Origin: Cannabis sativa
Taxonomy: Eukaryota > Streptophyta > Magnoliopsida > Rosales > Cannabaceae
DNA: 64,000 nt
Direction of reading: 5' to 3'
Assembly (NCBI RefSeq): GCF_029168945.1
Contig: NC_083604.1
Coordinates: 62,388,211-62,452,210 of the forward strand
Shown: piece by piece, positions 1 through 10,229 of the stretch
Numbering within the stretch: the first letter of the stretch is position 1
How the letters are laid out: each line of letters starts with the position of its first letter
The notes under the pieces: generated by a model
Told to the model about the DNA's origin: nothing
Seen by the model: the letters and a program-made list of their open reading frames with translations, nothing else
The model's database searches: none
Position numbers and translations under genes: made by a program

Positions 1-1352
1 CCTTCTATGCCATAGGACAACCTTAGTGTCTTCTGTAACATGCTCCTTAATGTTGTGGCAGCAAGCTACGGGGTTTCCTTGCAAGTAGTATAGACCACCA
101 TTTTTGTGTCCTTTGATGATAGTCGTAGATCCCTTGGCCAATTTGATTACACCTGCCTCAATTTTGCTAACAACACCAAGATCATCAAGTACACTAATAG
201 AAATTAAGTTTCTAGATAAATCAGGAACATGTCTAACATTAGTTAAGGTTCTAATAATACCATCAAACAGTTTAAAGTTAATAGAACTTGAACCTTCAAT
301 GTTGCATGTTTGGTCATTCCCAAGAATGACTTTGCTCCCTCTAGATTCCCTGTAATCAAACAAATAAGACTTATTGTTAGTCATGCGAAATGTACAACCC
401 GAATCAATACTCTAATCTTCTTTAAAAGATGATGCAGCCACATAGACATCTCCACTATCATAACAATCACTTAGGTTTGTATTTTGATAGTCATTCTTAG
501 TCTTATTTTGCTTGTTTGATTCCTCTTGATGATATGAATTTTGTTTCAAGTTACTTTTCTTGTAAAAGTAGCATTCTCTCTTGAAATGCCCTAATTTTCC
601 ACAATGGTAGCACCCATTAGGATTTTAGGACCCTTTGAATTTGACTTCCCTTTGTGATGATGATTGCTGCCCTTTTGTGGACCCCTACTAGTGCTTCTAC
701 CCCTATTTTACCATGGTTTCTTTTGTCCAGGCATTCCCCTACTTAGGTTAACATCCCCATTAGTATGCCCCAGTCTTTCAACCTTCAATTCCAAATCTTT
801 TGATTTCAAAGCTGAGATTACTTCTTCAATAGTAATCTCAGTTCTTCCATACTTAATGGTTGTCTTAACCTCCCTGTAGGATTCCGGTAGTGAATTGAGA
901 ATGATAATTGCTTGATTCTCATCACTTAAGGCCTCATTTTCCCTCGATTTTGCTAACTCAATGTGCAATCTCAAGAACTCATCCAAGTTTTGTTCTAGAG
1001 ATTTAGATGGACTAATTTTAAATCTAAAGATTCTCTCCTTCAAGTAAATCTTGTTGATCAATGATTTCTTTTCAAATCGCTCTTCCAACTTTTTTAAAAT
1101 TTTGGCGGTGTATCTTCCTTGTCAACCAATCTGATTATAGAATTAGAGAGGTTGAAAATGATTAAACCAGTTGCTATTTCCAGCAACTCTTCTTGCTGAT
1201 CTTTGGTTGTATCAGCTGACCATGCATTCCACAGGATCTTTAAGAATCTTAAATAGTTTGTATTGAGCCAATAGAGCCCTAATCTTCTTCCTCCAAATAC
1301 GATAATCACTTGAACCATCAAACTTATCTATATTAACCTTCATGGAACTCAT
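1..1352 (-). pseudogene. Ty1-copia gag-protease fragment, cut by the left window edge
   Basis: Read on the minus strand. The likely start is the Met at 1350-1352 (MSSMKVNIDKFDGS), followed by a copia-type gag core (UBN2 family) at about 708-1320. A CCHC zinc knuckle (CYHCGKLGHFKREC) lies at 571-612 and an aspartic protease signature (DSGCTFRMT) near 380-405. A pre-integrase motif (LWHRR) is at the window edge, so integrase, RT and RNase H must lie to the left. The family makes the capsid protein and the protease that cuts the gag-pol polyprotein. This copy is broken: the reading frame shifts near 1230 and near 1090, and a TAG sits where the Trp of the usual W-I-x-D-S-G protease motif would be. 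The primer site and LTR follow at 1522 and 1536, which fixes orientation. Only the start of the element is visible. Confidence 0.85.
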
Positions 1353-1521
1353 AATGGTATATGTATAAAATTATTTCAAAGAAATTATATAGATAATGAG
1401 TGTAGAATAATCTTGTTGTTGTTCTTTACAATCTTGGTGTTGTGTATTTAAATTCTTGCTGGTATGAATGTGATTCTTGATGCTTTCTTGATTAATCTTT
1501 GCTGCAGATTGTGCCTTGTCT

Positions 1522-1534
1522 GGCTCTGATACCA
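1522..1534 (-). promoter_or_regulatory. Primer binding site (initiator tRNA-Met type)
   Basis: On the minus strand this reads TGGTATCAGAGCC, the usual copia primer site complementary to the 3' end of initiator tRNA-Met. It lies one base from the LTR border and upstream of the gag fragment, as expected for the start of minus-strand DNA synthesis. Confidence 0.85.
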
Positions 1535-1535
1535 C

Positions 1536-2100
1536 TGTAGGAATTTTATTCCTAAAATGCCCTACACACAGCAAAAAAGTATCAATGAAAACCCAAGGTC
1601 AAACCAAACCTTTTACCCCAGTCAAAGACCCCTGTTTGACTCCCTAAACGACAGCTCCTATTTACCTAAACTACAGGTCGTTTTAATTTAAACTTGGATC
1701 CCTAAATTGCATTAGACCATATATATATATATATTCTTTATCTTCTCAAACACAAACTCAGCATCTAAATGAACCCCTAGAGCAGCATCCCTACCCGAGT
1801 CCTCCTTCTTCAATGTGCTTCTCTGAAGAACATGAAGAACGCCAGCCAAGAATTAATCACAACCCAGAAATCTCCCTAGCCCAGTTCATACCAGATCCCC
1901 TAAACCGAGCCACCTTCTTCGTGGTTCTTGTCTGAAGAACACGAAGAACACAACCCAGAAAACAACACAACCCGATGAACAAAAAACCCTTCCCAAACCG
2001 ATTCAAACCCAGAAAATCACATACATAAAATAGATAAACACAGCTGTAAGAAGCAGGAGAAATAGGAGAAGAAGACACCAGTTTTTATAGAGGTTCCTCA
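1536..2100 (-). repeat. 5' LTR of the minus-strand copia element (outer border unresolved)
   Basis: The inner border is clear. On the minus strand the LTR ends TTCCTACA one base before the primer site, and that end holds a short palindrome (TAGGAAT-TTT-ATTCCTA, 1538-1554). A TATA box at 2083-2090 on the minus strand supports an R/U5 region between it and the primer site. The outer end should read TGTAGGA on the minus strand. I could not find it before about 3200, so the LTR is either longer than given or truncated. Short open frames here are not considered genes. Confidence 0.6.
2083..2090 (-). promoter_or_regulatory. TATA box of the copia LTR promoter
   Basis: Minus strand CTATAAAAAC, about 550 bp upstream of the primer site. 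Placement fits the U3/R boundary of an LTR promoter. Confidence 0.45.
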
Positions 2101-3209
2101 AAAATATTGTACTGGGTACGTCCTCTTCGAGCTAGCCTCGTTCCATTATGATTCTTCAAATATCAAAGATTACAAGAACATGATTCCAATACACATTGGT
2201 ACGAATTGGTAATCCCAAATATTTACAGTGTTATATTCCTCTCTTTTCTCTCTGTTTTTCTCTCTGAGATTGATACTGATAGTAGTTCTTTTTCTTCTTT
2301 GTTGCATGAACAATTCTCCCTTGAGTTGGATATCCGAACCCTAAGCCAAGGGTTCCAAGGTTTACTCCTCCAAACTCAATCTTTGGCCATTTTCACTCTA
2401 GGAAAAAATTTGGTTTTTTTTGTTTTTGTATTGTTCTGCTATGAATCTAATATTGAGTTGTTATTTATCTCTGATCTGGTCTGTTGTGATATTTTTTGTT
2501 TTTTTTTTTATTTTTGTTTTTGTTTTTGATTTTGTTGCTACTGCTAGTTTATATATGTTGTAAAAGAGAGCAGTGAATCAGATCGTTAGTTATAAAGTTC
2601 TAATAAACTTTATAACTAACTTAATGACCTGTCTAGGTAATAAATAGCGGCCTAAGACTACATAAGCTTTATTTACTGCCTTGTTAATCTCTTTGTAGCT
2701 ATTCTGATTTTTACAATGAATGTGCGGATTTACTTTCAACAAGTATGTGTATATATTTTTACATACTCTATGATATATAGTACAATGTTGCGCAGTATAT
2801 AATTTATATGAAATCTAATCTTAACTCTAAAGGGAATTGTGTACATGTATATTATACCTGAGATGGGACAACGTGTGGTATATGTGAGTACGTCCTCATT
2901 TAGAGGTTGTATTACAAGTCTTCGTTATTCTAAGAATGTGTGATAGAGTATTCAGTGCTCTAGTATTGGATTAATGAAGGGTTCTCTTTTGGAGATCCTA
3001 TTATGTATGATTCTTCTAGTCGTAGGTTTGATCAATGTTTCTTGGTTCTTTTACTCTCTCTCTCTCTCCCTTGATTATAGTAGTGACTTGTTTGAAAGGT
3101 GTTAATTTACGAAGTGTTTTCACTTTTGTAGTTGCTTCATGTTATAGGTAGGTTGAAAAATAAAATGTGCTAATGAGCACTGAGTCTACTTGCTAGAATG
3201 TACAAGTGG
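2101..3209. other. Unassigned AT-rich DNA left of the CACTA element
   Basis: No supported gene. It contains T-rich tracts (2405-2530), a perfect hairpin (2585-2620) and a CT microsatellite (3054-3068). It was contiguous with 9093-10229 before the CACTA insertion. The first few hundred bases may be the U3 part of the copia LTR. Confidence 0.5.
2585..2620. repeat. Perfect inverted repeat, 15-bp stem and 6-nt loop
   Basis: GTTAGTTATAAAGTT at 2585-2599 is the exact reverse complement of 2606-2620; the loop is CTAATA. No target duplication was seen, so the origin is unknown. Confidence 0.8.
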
Positions 3210-3248
3210 CACTACTACAAAAACACCCTTTAGAGGCGGTTTTTAAGC
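3207..3248 (+). repeat. CACTA left terminal inverted repeat with TSD TGG
   Basis: TSD at 3207-3209, then CACTACTACAAAAACACC. The motif CCTTTAGAGGCGGTTTTT further in is matched at the right end with mismatches. Confidence 0.92.
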
Positions 3249-3255
3249 CCTTTCA

Positions 3256-3443
3256 GCGTCGGTTTTCGCGAAATTCGCTACCGACGCTGATCAGGGCGAC
3301 GCTAAAGGGTTTATATGAACCGACGCCATATATACCCCTATGGCGTCGGTTATTAGCTAGGAACCGACGCCATAGGGGTATATATGGCGTCGGTTCCTAG
3401 CCAATAACCGACGCCATATGTGGCGTAGCAACCGACGCCAAAA
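3256..3443. repeat. Left subterminal repeats, ACCGACGCCATA units in both orientations
   Basis: At least six copies of ACCGACGCCATA or its complement TATGGCGTCGGT lie within about 130 bp, together with shorter GACGCT forms. They are arranged as overlapping palindromes (for example 3319-3352 and 3361-3395). In CACTA elements, short subterminal repeats are where the TNPA-type protein binds; the same role is inferred here. Confidence 0.8.
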
Positions 3444-3773
3444 GTGAGCAGATTTCAGTTTTTTTCATTTTTTTAATTTAATTATATAATTTTAATTTTA
3501 TATATATTAATTTATATATTATTTTATTTAATTTAAATTACATATTTATTTAAATTTTAAATTACATATTTATTTAATTTAATTATATATTAATTACATT
3601 TTAAATTAAATAGTAATTAAATTTGGGTAAAAACATAATTTGATTTCATAAAAGTAATTAAATATTACACAAACATGTAAAATTAGTTAAAAATATTAAT
3701 AAGTTAATAAATCTAACTACAAGTTAATCTATAAAAATTACATAATGAAGAAAAATTCTTCGACCTTTGAACC

Positions 3774-6700
3774 TCAATCGTCACCGTGAATCACCGCCAT
3801 CAATTGTTCGATCCACTTTCGCTGTAGTGGTAACAATTCTGTTTTTGGATTGTATTGCTTCTTACCCCCAAACTGTTAAAAAAATTAAAAATTTATATTA
3901 GTTTATGTATATGTATATTATATATTTGTTATTATAGAATTTATATACTATAATCAATAATTAAAACTTACAGCTTTTTGATCTTGTATGTAACGGTTGG
4001 GGTTGGCACGTGCAACGATGTCAGTGATATATTTCAAAACATAAAAACCGCATTCTTGGCTTTTAGGTTGTCTTGGACAGTTTGCTTGTGAAATTCCTTG
4101 CCACGGGCCAAGATACTCATGTGCGTCCCCTATATACATGAATGCCCTGTTTGGGAAAATTATATTAGCATTTCAATTCGTTAGTTAATTTAAATTCGTT
4201 ACATAAGAAGTCATTAAATTATTACCTTCCGATCATTTGTTCTATTTCTTCGGGAATTGGGCAGCCTTTTACAGGGTTTAAATGGATAATTTTCCTTGGC
4301 GCAACCACCACTAGCGTCCAATGCATCCTAGAAAATTATATTGGAATATAAGTAAGATAGTATAAAAATAATTTGAAGACATAATATAGAAATGAACAAT
4401 TAGCACTAAAGAATTTAATAAAGTTTACCCGATATTCCAAGGAATAAAGAACATTGGGTGGTTGTTGTTCATTAATGATAACCAATTAGCCAATCGTCTT
4501 GCCGCATCGTCAAAAGATCGACTACGTTCTTCATCGTTGATCCCATGCACCGTGAGAAGCTGCGGGTCGTAAAACTTCAAAATTTTTCTCGGACCGTTGA
4601 TGCTCTCCCATATGTGCTCGCCAAAAAGTGTTAGTGCCTTATAATAATTTAACTATAATTTGATATAAGGTTAATTAGATTAAAGAAGAGTATACATCAT
4701 TCCAAACAGCATTCCCTGGTTGCCGATGTAGTTACACGTAGCAACTTGCTGTAAATCCTCTCCAGATAAAATGATCTGGGTACGCGGTGCAATGAATCCT
4801 CGGGGGACAGAAATTGTGATTATATCACGTTTATCTTTGAGCCTTAGGAATTCATGAATCATCCATTTTAGCGAATTAGGGATCAACGCCATCTTCTCTT
4901 CCGTGAACAAGTCATCTTCCCGTGCACCACGGCTTTGTGGAGAAAGCATCGGAGCTTTCCCCTTTGACGCATCACGTCTTGAGGGCGGTTGAGCGAGTGG
5001 ACCCTAAACAAAACAGAACATAATATATATATATCAAATTTTATCTAAATTCTACCGAAATTTCGGCAGCATAACGGTTGTAATTGAATGACCCCAAAAA
5101 TTTTGAACATGGCTGTATAACGACAAATAACACATATATAACAGTAGTTTGTTCATCCATCCCACCGCAGGACATATATTCGCAGAACCTACTTCACTAC
5201 GGATGAATATTGAAGATATTCAAACTCCACTAATCATTAATAATTAATTTCAGTTGAGAAGTTACCTCGGTTGTTAAAACTAAGTGTTTAGGCCAAGGAA
5301 GGAACATCTGGTACACGTCCCTAACATATCTGAACTCTTCAATTGGGACTGGGATTTCAGCGTCCTCTTGCAGGATTTCCGAAACCATGATCCGAGCATG
5401 TGAATCATCGTAATCCTGGCAGTGAACTTTGATCGTACCCACATGCTCGTACAAATACCCTCGGGCCACAATATTGTCGATGTTGTCAGAGCAGAGATGT
5501 ACTTGCTGATTAAGGGCCGCATGGTCATCAAAATTGTATAGGATACCTTGGTCGTTGAGGGAAATGAACTCCTCAGCATAAATTTGTGGTTGTACCTCAT
5601 CCTGAGGAGCGTATGGTTGTGGAACATACGCCTCACCAGCCACCTCTCCTTCTTCCTCTTGTTCGGCAGCGTTCCTCTGCTGCTTAAGGGATTGGACTTC
5701 GGCTTTTAATTTTTCAATCTCCTTCGCTTGCCGAGCCACAACATCAGACACTTCCCTTTTCTTCCTGCCGAATAGTTGAGATGCCCTGGTCAGGAACCTA
5801 CAAATCATAAAAAGCAAATTAGCAACGATTTTATTTGTGTAACTAAATAAATAACATTTGAAGTAATAGCATACCCAGCAGCCCTGACACGTCCAGGATG
5901 CTCTGGTGTCCCGAGCGCCTGCGTCAGGATATCGTTTTGGCCCTGGACCTGAATTTGTCCCTGACTAAGCTTCTCCTCTAATTGAGCCTAATGCACGCAT
6001 ATATTCAAGCAATTAGTATATGAATTATATACACTAACTCATGAGTAGAACTCAATTAACGATTAATATATACTTACTATCTTCTCTGCAATTTCCTTGT
6101 CGTAATCAGTGACAAGTTTTCTACTCTTGGTGCGAGATTTAATCCAAACACGGTGGCGGGGGGGATCTGCAACTTCGAGGTCCTTTTTCTACATAGCGTT
6201 ATAACAATGAAATTAGTACCAATTAAATTGTATAGCACATTAAATTTTAAGCCTTACTTACCACAGCTTCCCGTACGTTCACCATTCCACTCCGACCACT
6301 TCGATGTCTGGATTGAATTTTTGAGGAACGTTCACGTTGCACCTTACTCAATTCCTATAATGCCAAAAAAATACATTAGATACATGTACGTTTATTTAAG
6401 AGTTTATCTTAGTGTTAATATAATTAGCGAACTAGAAATTCAGGAGTTAGTCGACTTTCAACAAATTTGCACCAATCAGCAGCGTCGATCTCGGGGTGCT
6501 TTTCAGGGACTTGTGCCAGTCGTCCCAGATCATTCTCTTTCAACGCGGGCATTATGATGTCTTTTGTCATCCTATTCTTGAAGTCTTTCATTAACTTCCC
6601 AGCTAGGATGAGACAATCATGTTTGAAGGTGTCCGGCACAATGAACCCCGTCTATTTTGAAGGAAAACAAACACGGTTAGAGTCAACATTTGAAGTAATA

Positions 6701-7019
6701 GAAAAACAAATCAAAATTCTAACAAATAATAGCTTACCTGAATGTCTTTCCAAACTTTATTTTTCAGAGTCGGGTTGACTTCTTTCCAGTTTTTATAGGC
6801 CAACCCTATTGTCTGCCGACATCTGACTCCTAGAGTGGATACGAGCTTCGCATAGCTTTTTCCACAGTATTGACTTTTATCATTAACTTCGAGGGCCACT
6901 CTTTTGCCCTGATCCATTAGTTTGGATATTTCATTCATTTGCGTCGGCCCTCGTGTAGGTATTGTGGTTGGACACTCATTTTCTGCTCCCGAATCAGATC
7001 CTGATTCCGAGTTCGCCAT
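3774..7019 (-). CDS. CACTA accessory gene: TNPA-like (Transposase_24/DUF8039) protein with a C-terminal Ulp1-like C48 protease domain
   Basis: Minus strand, ATG at 7017-7019 (MANSESGSD), stop at 3774-3776. Exons inferred from GT-AG borders and conserved frame: 6738-7019, 6433-6651, 6262-6354, 6078-6188, 5875-5987, 5266-5797, about 4696-5003, 4429-4637, 4226-4327, 3972-4146, 3774-3872. The N-terminal half resembles plant Transposase_24/TNPA proteins. Exon 6 holds a basic coiled coil (RQAKEIEKLKAEVQSLKQQ), an acidic Gln/Pro linker and a DUF8039-like region (VYQMFLPWPKHLV). The C-terminal half is Ulp1/C48-like: MHWTLVVV (catalytic His), RQPKSQECGFYVLKYI (Gln and catalytic Cys). The family removes SUMO-like modifiers; a role in transposition is unknown. 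The expected Asp after the His is Asn (HLNPV). The exon 7/8 joint does not stay in frame, so the copy may be inactive. An acceptor at 7022-7023 suggests a 5'-UTR intron. Confidence 0.75.
5037..5229. repeat. Internal duplication, copy A (intron between exons 6 and 7)
   Basis: About 190 bp that matches 7723-7916 in the same orientation. Shared landmarks are ATTCTACCGAAATTTCGGCA, ACCGCAG and CAGAACCTACTTCACTACGG. Copy A lies inside an intron of the CACTA gene. Confidence 0.8.
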
Positions 7020-7039
7020 GTCTACACCATTAACAAACA

Positions 7040-8786
7040 AACTTCAAAGTTAGCTATATATATAACAAGTAGTGTATATGAAATATTAAAAGCATAAACA
7101 ATATGTTAATGATTTAGGAGCATTCACAACCACAATATAAAGTAAGCTATATATCAAGTCATTCCCGAGTTGGAGTATGTTAATGGAAGTAAGTCTCGTT
7201 CGATTTCTTTGGGTTTCTATTTTAGGTTAACAGAACAATGAATCAATGATTTAAGCATAAGAAATGTGTTTTTTGCTTTAATTTACTTTTATTATTTTTA
7301 TCTGTTATTGCATTTGTATTCTTCTTCCAAAATTAAAGTAACTTTTTTTTTATTACTATTATTATGTGTAATGATGAATGACTTTTAGCTTAAGGATTGT
7401 GATTTTAGTAAAGTGTTAAACATGTTGTGGACCATGTAGCTAATCATTACAATGGTCATCAATTATACCCAAAAAGAAGATGATTGAAATGATATTGGGA
7501 TTTATTTTTATTTTTTTTATTAGTTATGGCAAAGATGAATTTTTGGGCATGTTTGATTCCAATTTTGAAAGAAATTTTAAAATTAAGGTCACCATTTTCA
7601 CTAGATTAGTAAGCTAACATAACAAATGGTTAGATTATTTTTTAGTGACCTAACATCTTATTACTATGTTATAGCTAATTAGTTCTTTGGGTGATGTAAA
7701 TATTAATATTTTTTTAGTAAGATTTATCCTAATTCTACCGAAATTTCGGCAGCACAACGGCTGTAATTGGACGTTCCCAAAAATTTTAAAAGTGCCTAAA
7801 ATAACAAACAAAACAGATAACCAATACAAAATTTATCCACCCATCCGACCGCAGTACATGTATTCGCAGAACCTACTTCACTACGGATGAATATTTAAGA
7901 TATTCAAACTCAACTAACATGCATTGATAATTAATTATATAATAAGAAAAAGTTAGTTAAAGTATATACCTATCAATGCAAGCTCAAATACACTACACAC
8001 AAAATTATACCGAACCTACAATATAAACAAATACAACGAAATTGCAAAAATAATTATTTCATTACTTATAACTAGTTATTAAAAATAGTAACAAGTTACT
8101 TAGTTACTAAATTATACATACATATATATATAATCAATTATATCTCACACTATTATCTCAAAAAAAAATTATTTCCCACACTAATTTAATTTTAAAATTT
8201 TTATTTCTAAACTATACACACACTAATATACACACATTATATACACACATATTCAATAAAATATAAAATTACATATATATACTATATATTGAGCTTTAAA
8301 TTTTTACCTAATAACCGCAATCCGACGAGCAATTCCGTAAAAAGTCCGGCCACTATACACATACAACACAACAATATTACCATTAAAATTAAGCAACCCA
8401 AAAAATAATTTACAAAAACTAAAAATAAAACAATGTACATTATAAAAATGAATAGAAACTATATTTATACCTTAAAAGAGGTTGAAGATTCAATGTTTTC
8501 TCAACAAAAAATGGTGGCCGGAGTTATACCCACTATTTTTGTATAGGTTCGGATGACAGTGAAATAGGGAAAAAAATTAAAACTTTTTGGGTGTATAGGA
8601 TTAAGTATCGAAAATAGAAGATTTTGCAACAAAAATGGGCTCAAATGGTTGAGAAATGGGGGAGAAATGGGTGGTGGAGGCGGTGGTCGGCGAGGGTTTT
8701 TCGTCTCTGCAGCTGGGTGCTGGTTTGGCTTTGGCTGGGTTTGGTCGAGTGAGGAAGAAAGCTGAGTCGAAGGGGTTGTTTTATAA
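7040..8786. other. CACTA non-coding interior upstream of its gene
   Basis: AT-rich, with no supported coding frame. It should contain the promoter and 5'-UTR of the minus-strand gene and includes copy B of the internal duplication. The stretch 8620-8760 is GC-richer and purine-rich, like a leader exon, but I cannot define its borders. Confidence 0.45.
7723..7916. repeat. Internal duplication, copy B (upstream of the gene)
   Basis: Second copy of the roughly 190-bp segment at 5037-5229, direct orientation, with scattered substitutions and small indels. Here it lies upstream of the start codon, in the probable promoter or 5'-UTR intron. Confidence 0.8.
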
Positions 8787-8895
8787 CCCTATGCCGTCGG
8801 TTCCTTTATAGGAACCGACGGCATAGGGTACACGTGTCAGCAAACACGTGTACCCTATGCCGTCGGTTCCTATAAAGTAACCGACGGCATAGGGC
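8787..8895. repeat. Right subterminal repeats, ACCGACGGCATA units
   Basis: Four copies of ACCGACGGCATA or its complement TATGCCGTCGGT form a large nested palindrome around TACACGTGT (about 8839-8860). The unit differs from the left array at one position (GACGGC instead of GACGCC). Confidence 0.8.
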
Positions 8896-9053
8896 TGAAC
8901 CTAAAAAAAAAAAAAAATTTATTTCCCAACCGCCTCTAAATGGTATAATGCAATTTTATACCTACGGTTTTTATCAAAAAACCTCCTCTAAATGTCAATT
9001 TCGAAAAAAACGGGTATTTTCACACCCTTTAGCTTCCCTTTTTATAAGTGGGA

Positions 9054-9095
9054 GTGAAAAAACAGCCTCTAAAGGCCAAGATTGTAGTAGTGTGG
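9054..9095 (-). repeat. CACTA right terminal inverted repeat with TSD TGG
   Basis: Ends TTGTAGTAGTG at 9082-9092, the exact complement of the left end. GCCTCTAAAGG just inside matches the left CCTTTAGAGGC. The TSD TGG is 9093-9095. Confidence 0.92.
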
Positions 9096-10229
9096 CTTGA
9101 TGGTGGAGTTGTCAAAGCCTTTTGGATTAGGTGATTTTGTTTAAAACTCTGAAAAATTAATTCAGCACATGTATGCATACCTTGAAAAAATTCTAATATA
9201 TATAGACTTTTGAATATTATTATCTTAAAATTTATGTTTAGAAAGAGTTTTTTTATGTCTATGGATTTCGGTATGTTACATGTTGTCAAATTAATATATA
9301 TTTAAATTATATTTTTTTAATAGTTATTTATTAAAATAGAATTAGTATTTAAATAAAAAAATTATTAGTTGTCGAAAAATTAAAACTAAAGTCAATTGAG
9401 GTCCATTGGGTTGATAAATTCAAGAGAAAAAATCCAAGCCCAATTTAATATAGGGTTCAGCTCTGAAAGATTTTTTTTATGTCAAATTATCTTTTATTTT
9501 TAATTAATTTATTAGCTAGAAAATAAGGATTAGCCTAGTGATGGCCTACATAAGGAAATGGATGTGAGAGCTCTTAACCTAAACTATATACTCTCAGTTT
9601 CTTGCCATAAAAGAAAACTCTTATCTTTTCTCTATTGCTACCCGCTACCCTAGTAGTCTCTCTTTCTCTATAGTTTTCGTTAATATAGTGTTGAGAAAGA
9701 GCTCACACTATTCTATTTGACATCTATATCTCTGAGGGAAATCATAGGTAATTTATTTATATATATATATATATATATAAAAGAAAAAAAAAAAAGCAGT
9801 TTGGATTCCTTGCAATACTTATCATCATCATAATGGGAAAAGGGTTAAGGGATTCAAATGGTGGATTCATTAACTTCACTACATGACTGTAAGTATCTTT
9901 AGTTTAAGCTCTATTATGATTAATCAATAAGAAACAAGATTTTAGGTTGTATTACATGTTCATTTTTTAATTTATAAAAAAAAATTGTGAAAATAAAATC
10001 TACCCTAGTATGTATTTTCTCGCAACTGGTATGAAAGTTATTGATTCATATTTTATTTCCATAATATATTAAAAATTGTTGGTGATTCGTTTATTTATTT
10101 ATTTATTTTTTTGGAGTGTTTCGTGTTTAAATTTTAAAGCATATTGATTTTTTTTTTTGTAAAAATTAGCAATTTTAGGTTTTTTAGCCTTGTTTCTATG
10201 AAAATTAATTTTTATAATTGATTTGGTAT
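9093..10229. other. Unassigned AT-rich DNA between the CACTA element and the gypsy gag
   Basis: No supported gene. It contains a possible TATA box (CTATATA, 9584-9590), pyrimidine-rich leader-like DNA (9590-9720), a TA microsatellite (about 9757-9779) and a 17-codon frame starting at 9833. A strong splice-donor-like ACTGTAAGT lies near 9886-9894. It could hold the leader of the downstream Tat element, but nothing here matches the LTR at 30586-31060. Confidence 0.4.

Larger units (their letters stand above)
3210..9092 (-). mobile_element. CACTA (En/Spm-type) DNA transposon, complete, 5,883 bp
   Basis: The left end begins CACTACTACAA and the right end finishes TTGTAGTAGTG, an exact 11-bp terminal inverted repeat with weaker similarity further in. 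The 3-bp target duplication TGG flanks it (3207-3209 and 9093-9095), as CACTA elements make. Both ends hold arrays of subterminal repeats that are probably transposase binding sites. The only gene is on the minus strand (3774-7019): a TNPA-like plus Ulp1-like protein. No TNP2/TNPD-type transposase (Transposase_21 family) could be recognised, so the element is probably non-autonomous. Strand is given by its gene. The intact ends and TSD show it has not been truncated since insertion. Confidence 0.93.

Noticed and set aside
5280..5636. Second open frame on the minus strand within CACTA exon 6
   Set aside because: Out-of-frame overlap with the coiled-coil/DUF8039 exon, which has domain similarity and correct splice phases.
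6153..6778. Plus-strand frames of 100-134 residues across CACTA exons 2-4
   Set aside because: They run over the minus-strand exon and intron borders and show no similarity; treated as antisense noise.
3210..9092. CACTA element interpreted as a Mutator-like element because it carries a Ulp1-like gene
   Set aside because: Ends are CACTA with a 3-bp TSD; Mutator-like elements make 8-11-bp TSDs and have different ends.
9093..10229. A 5' LTR of the Tat element
   Set aside because: No stretch here matches 30586-31060, and no TGTTATACC or GCGTTAACA border occurs; the left end is left unassigned.
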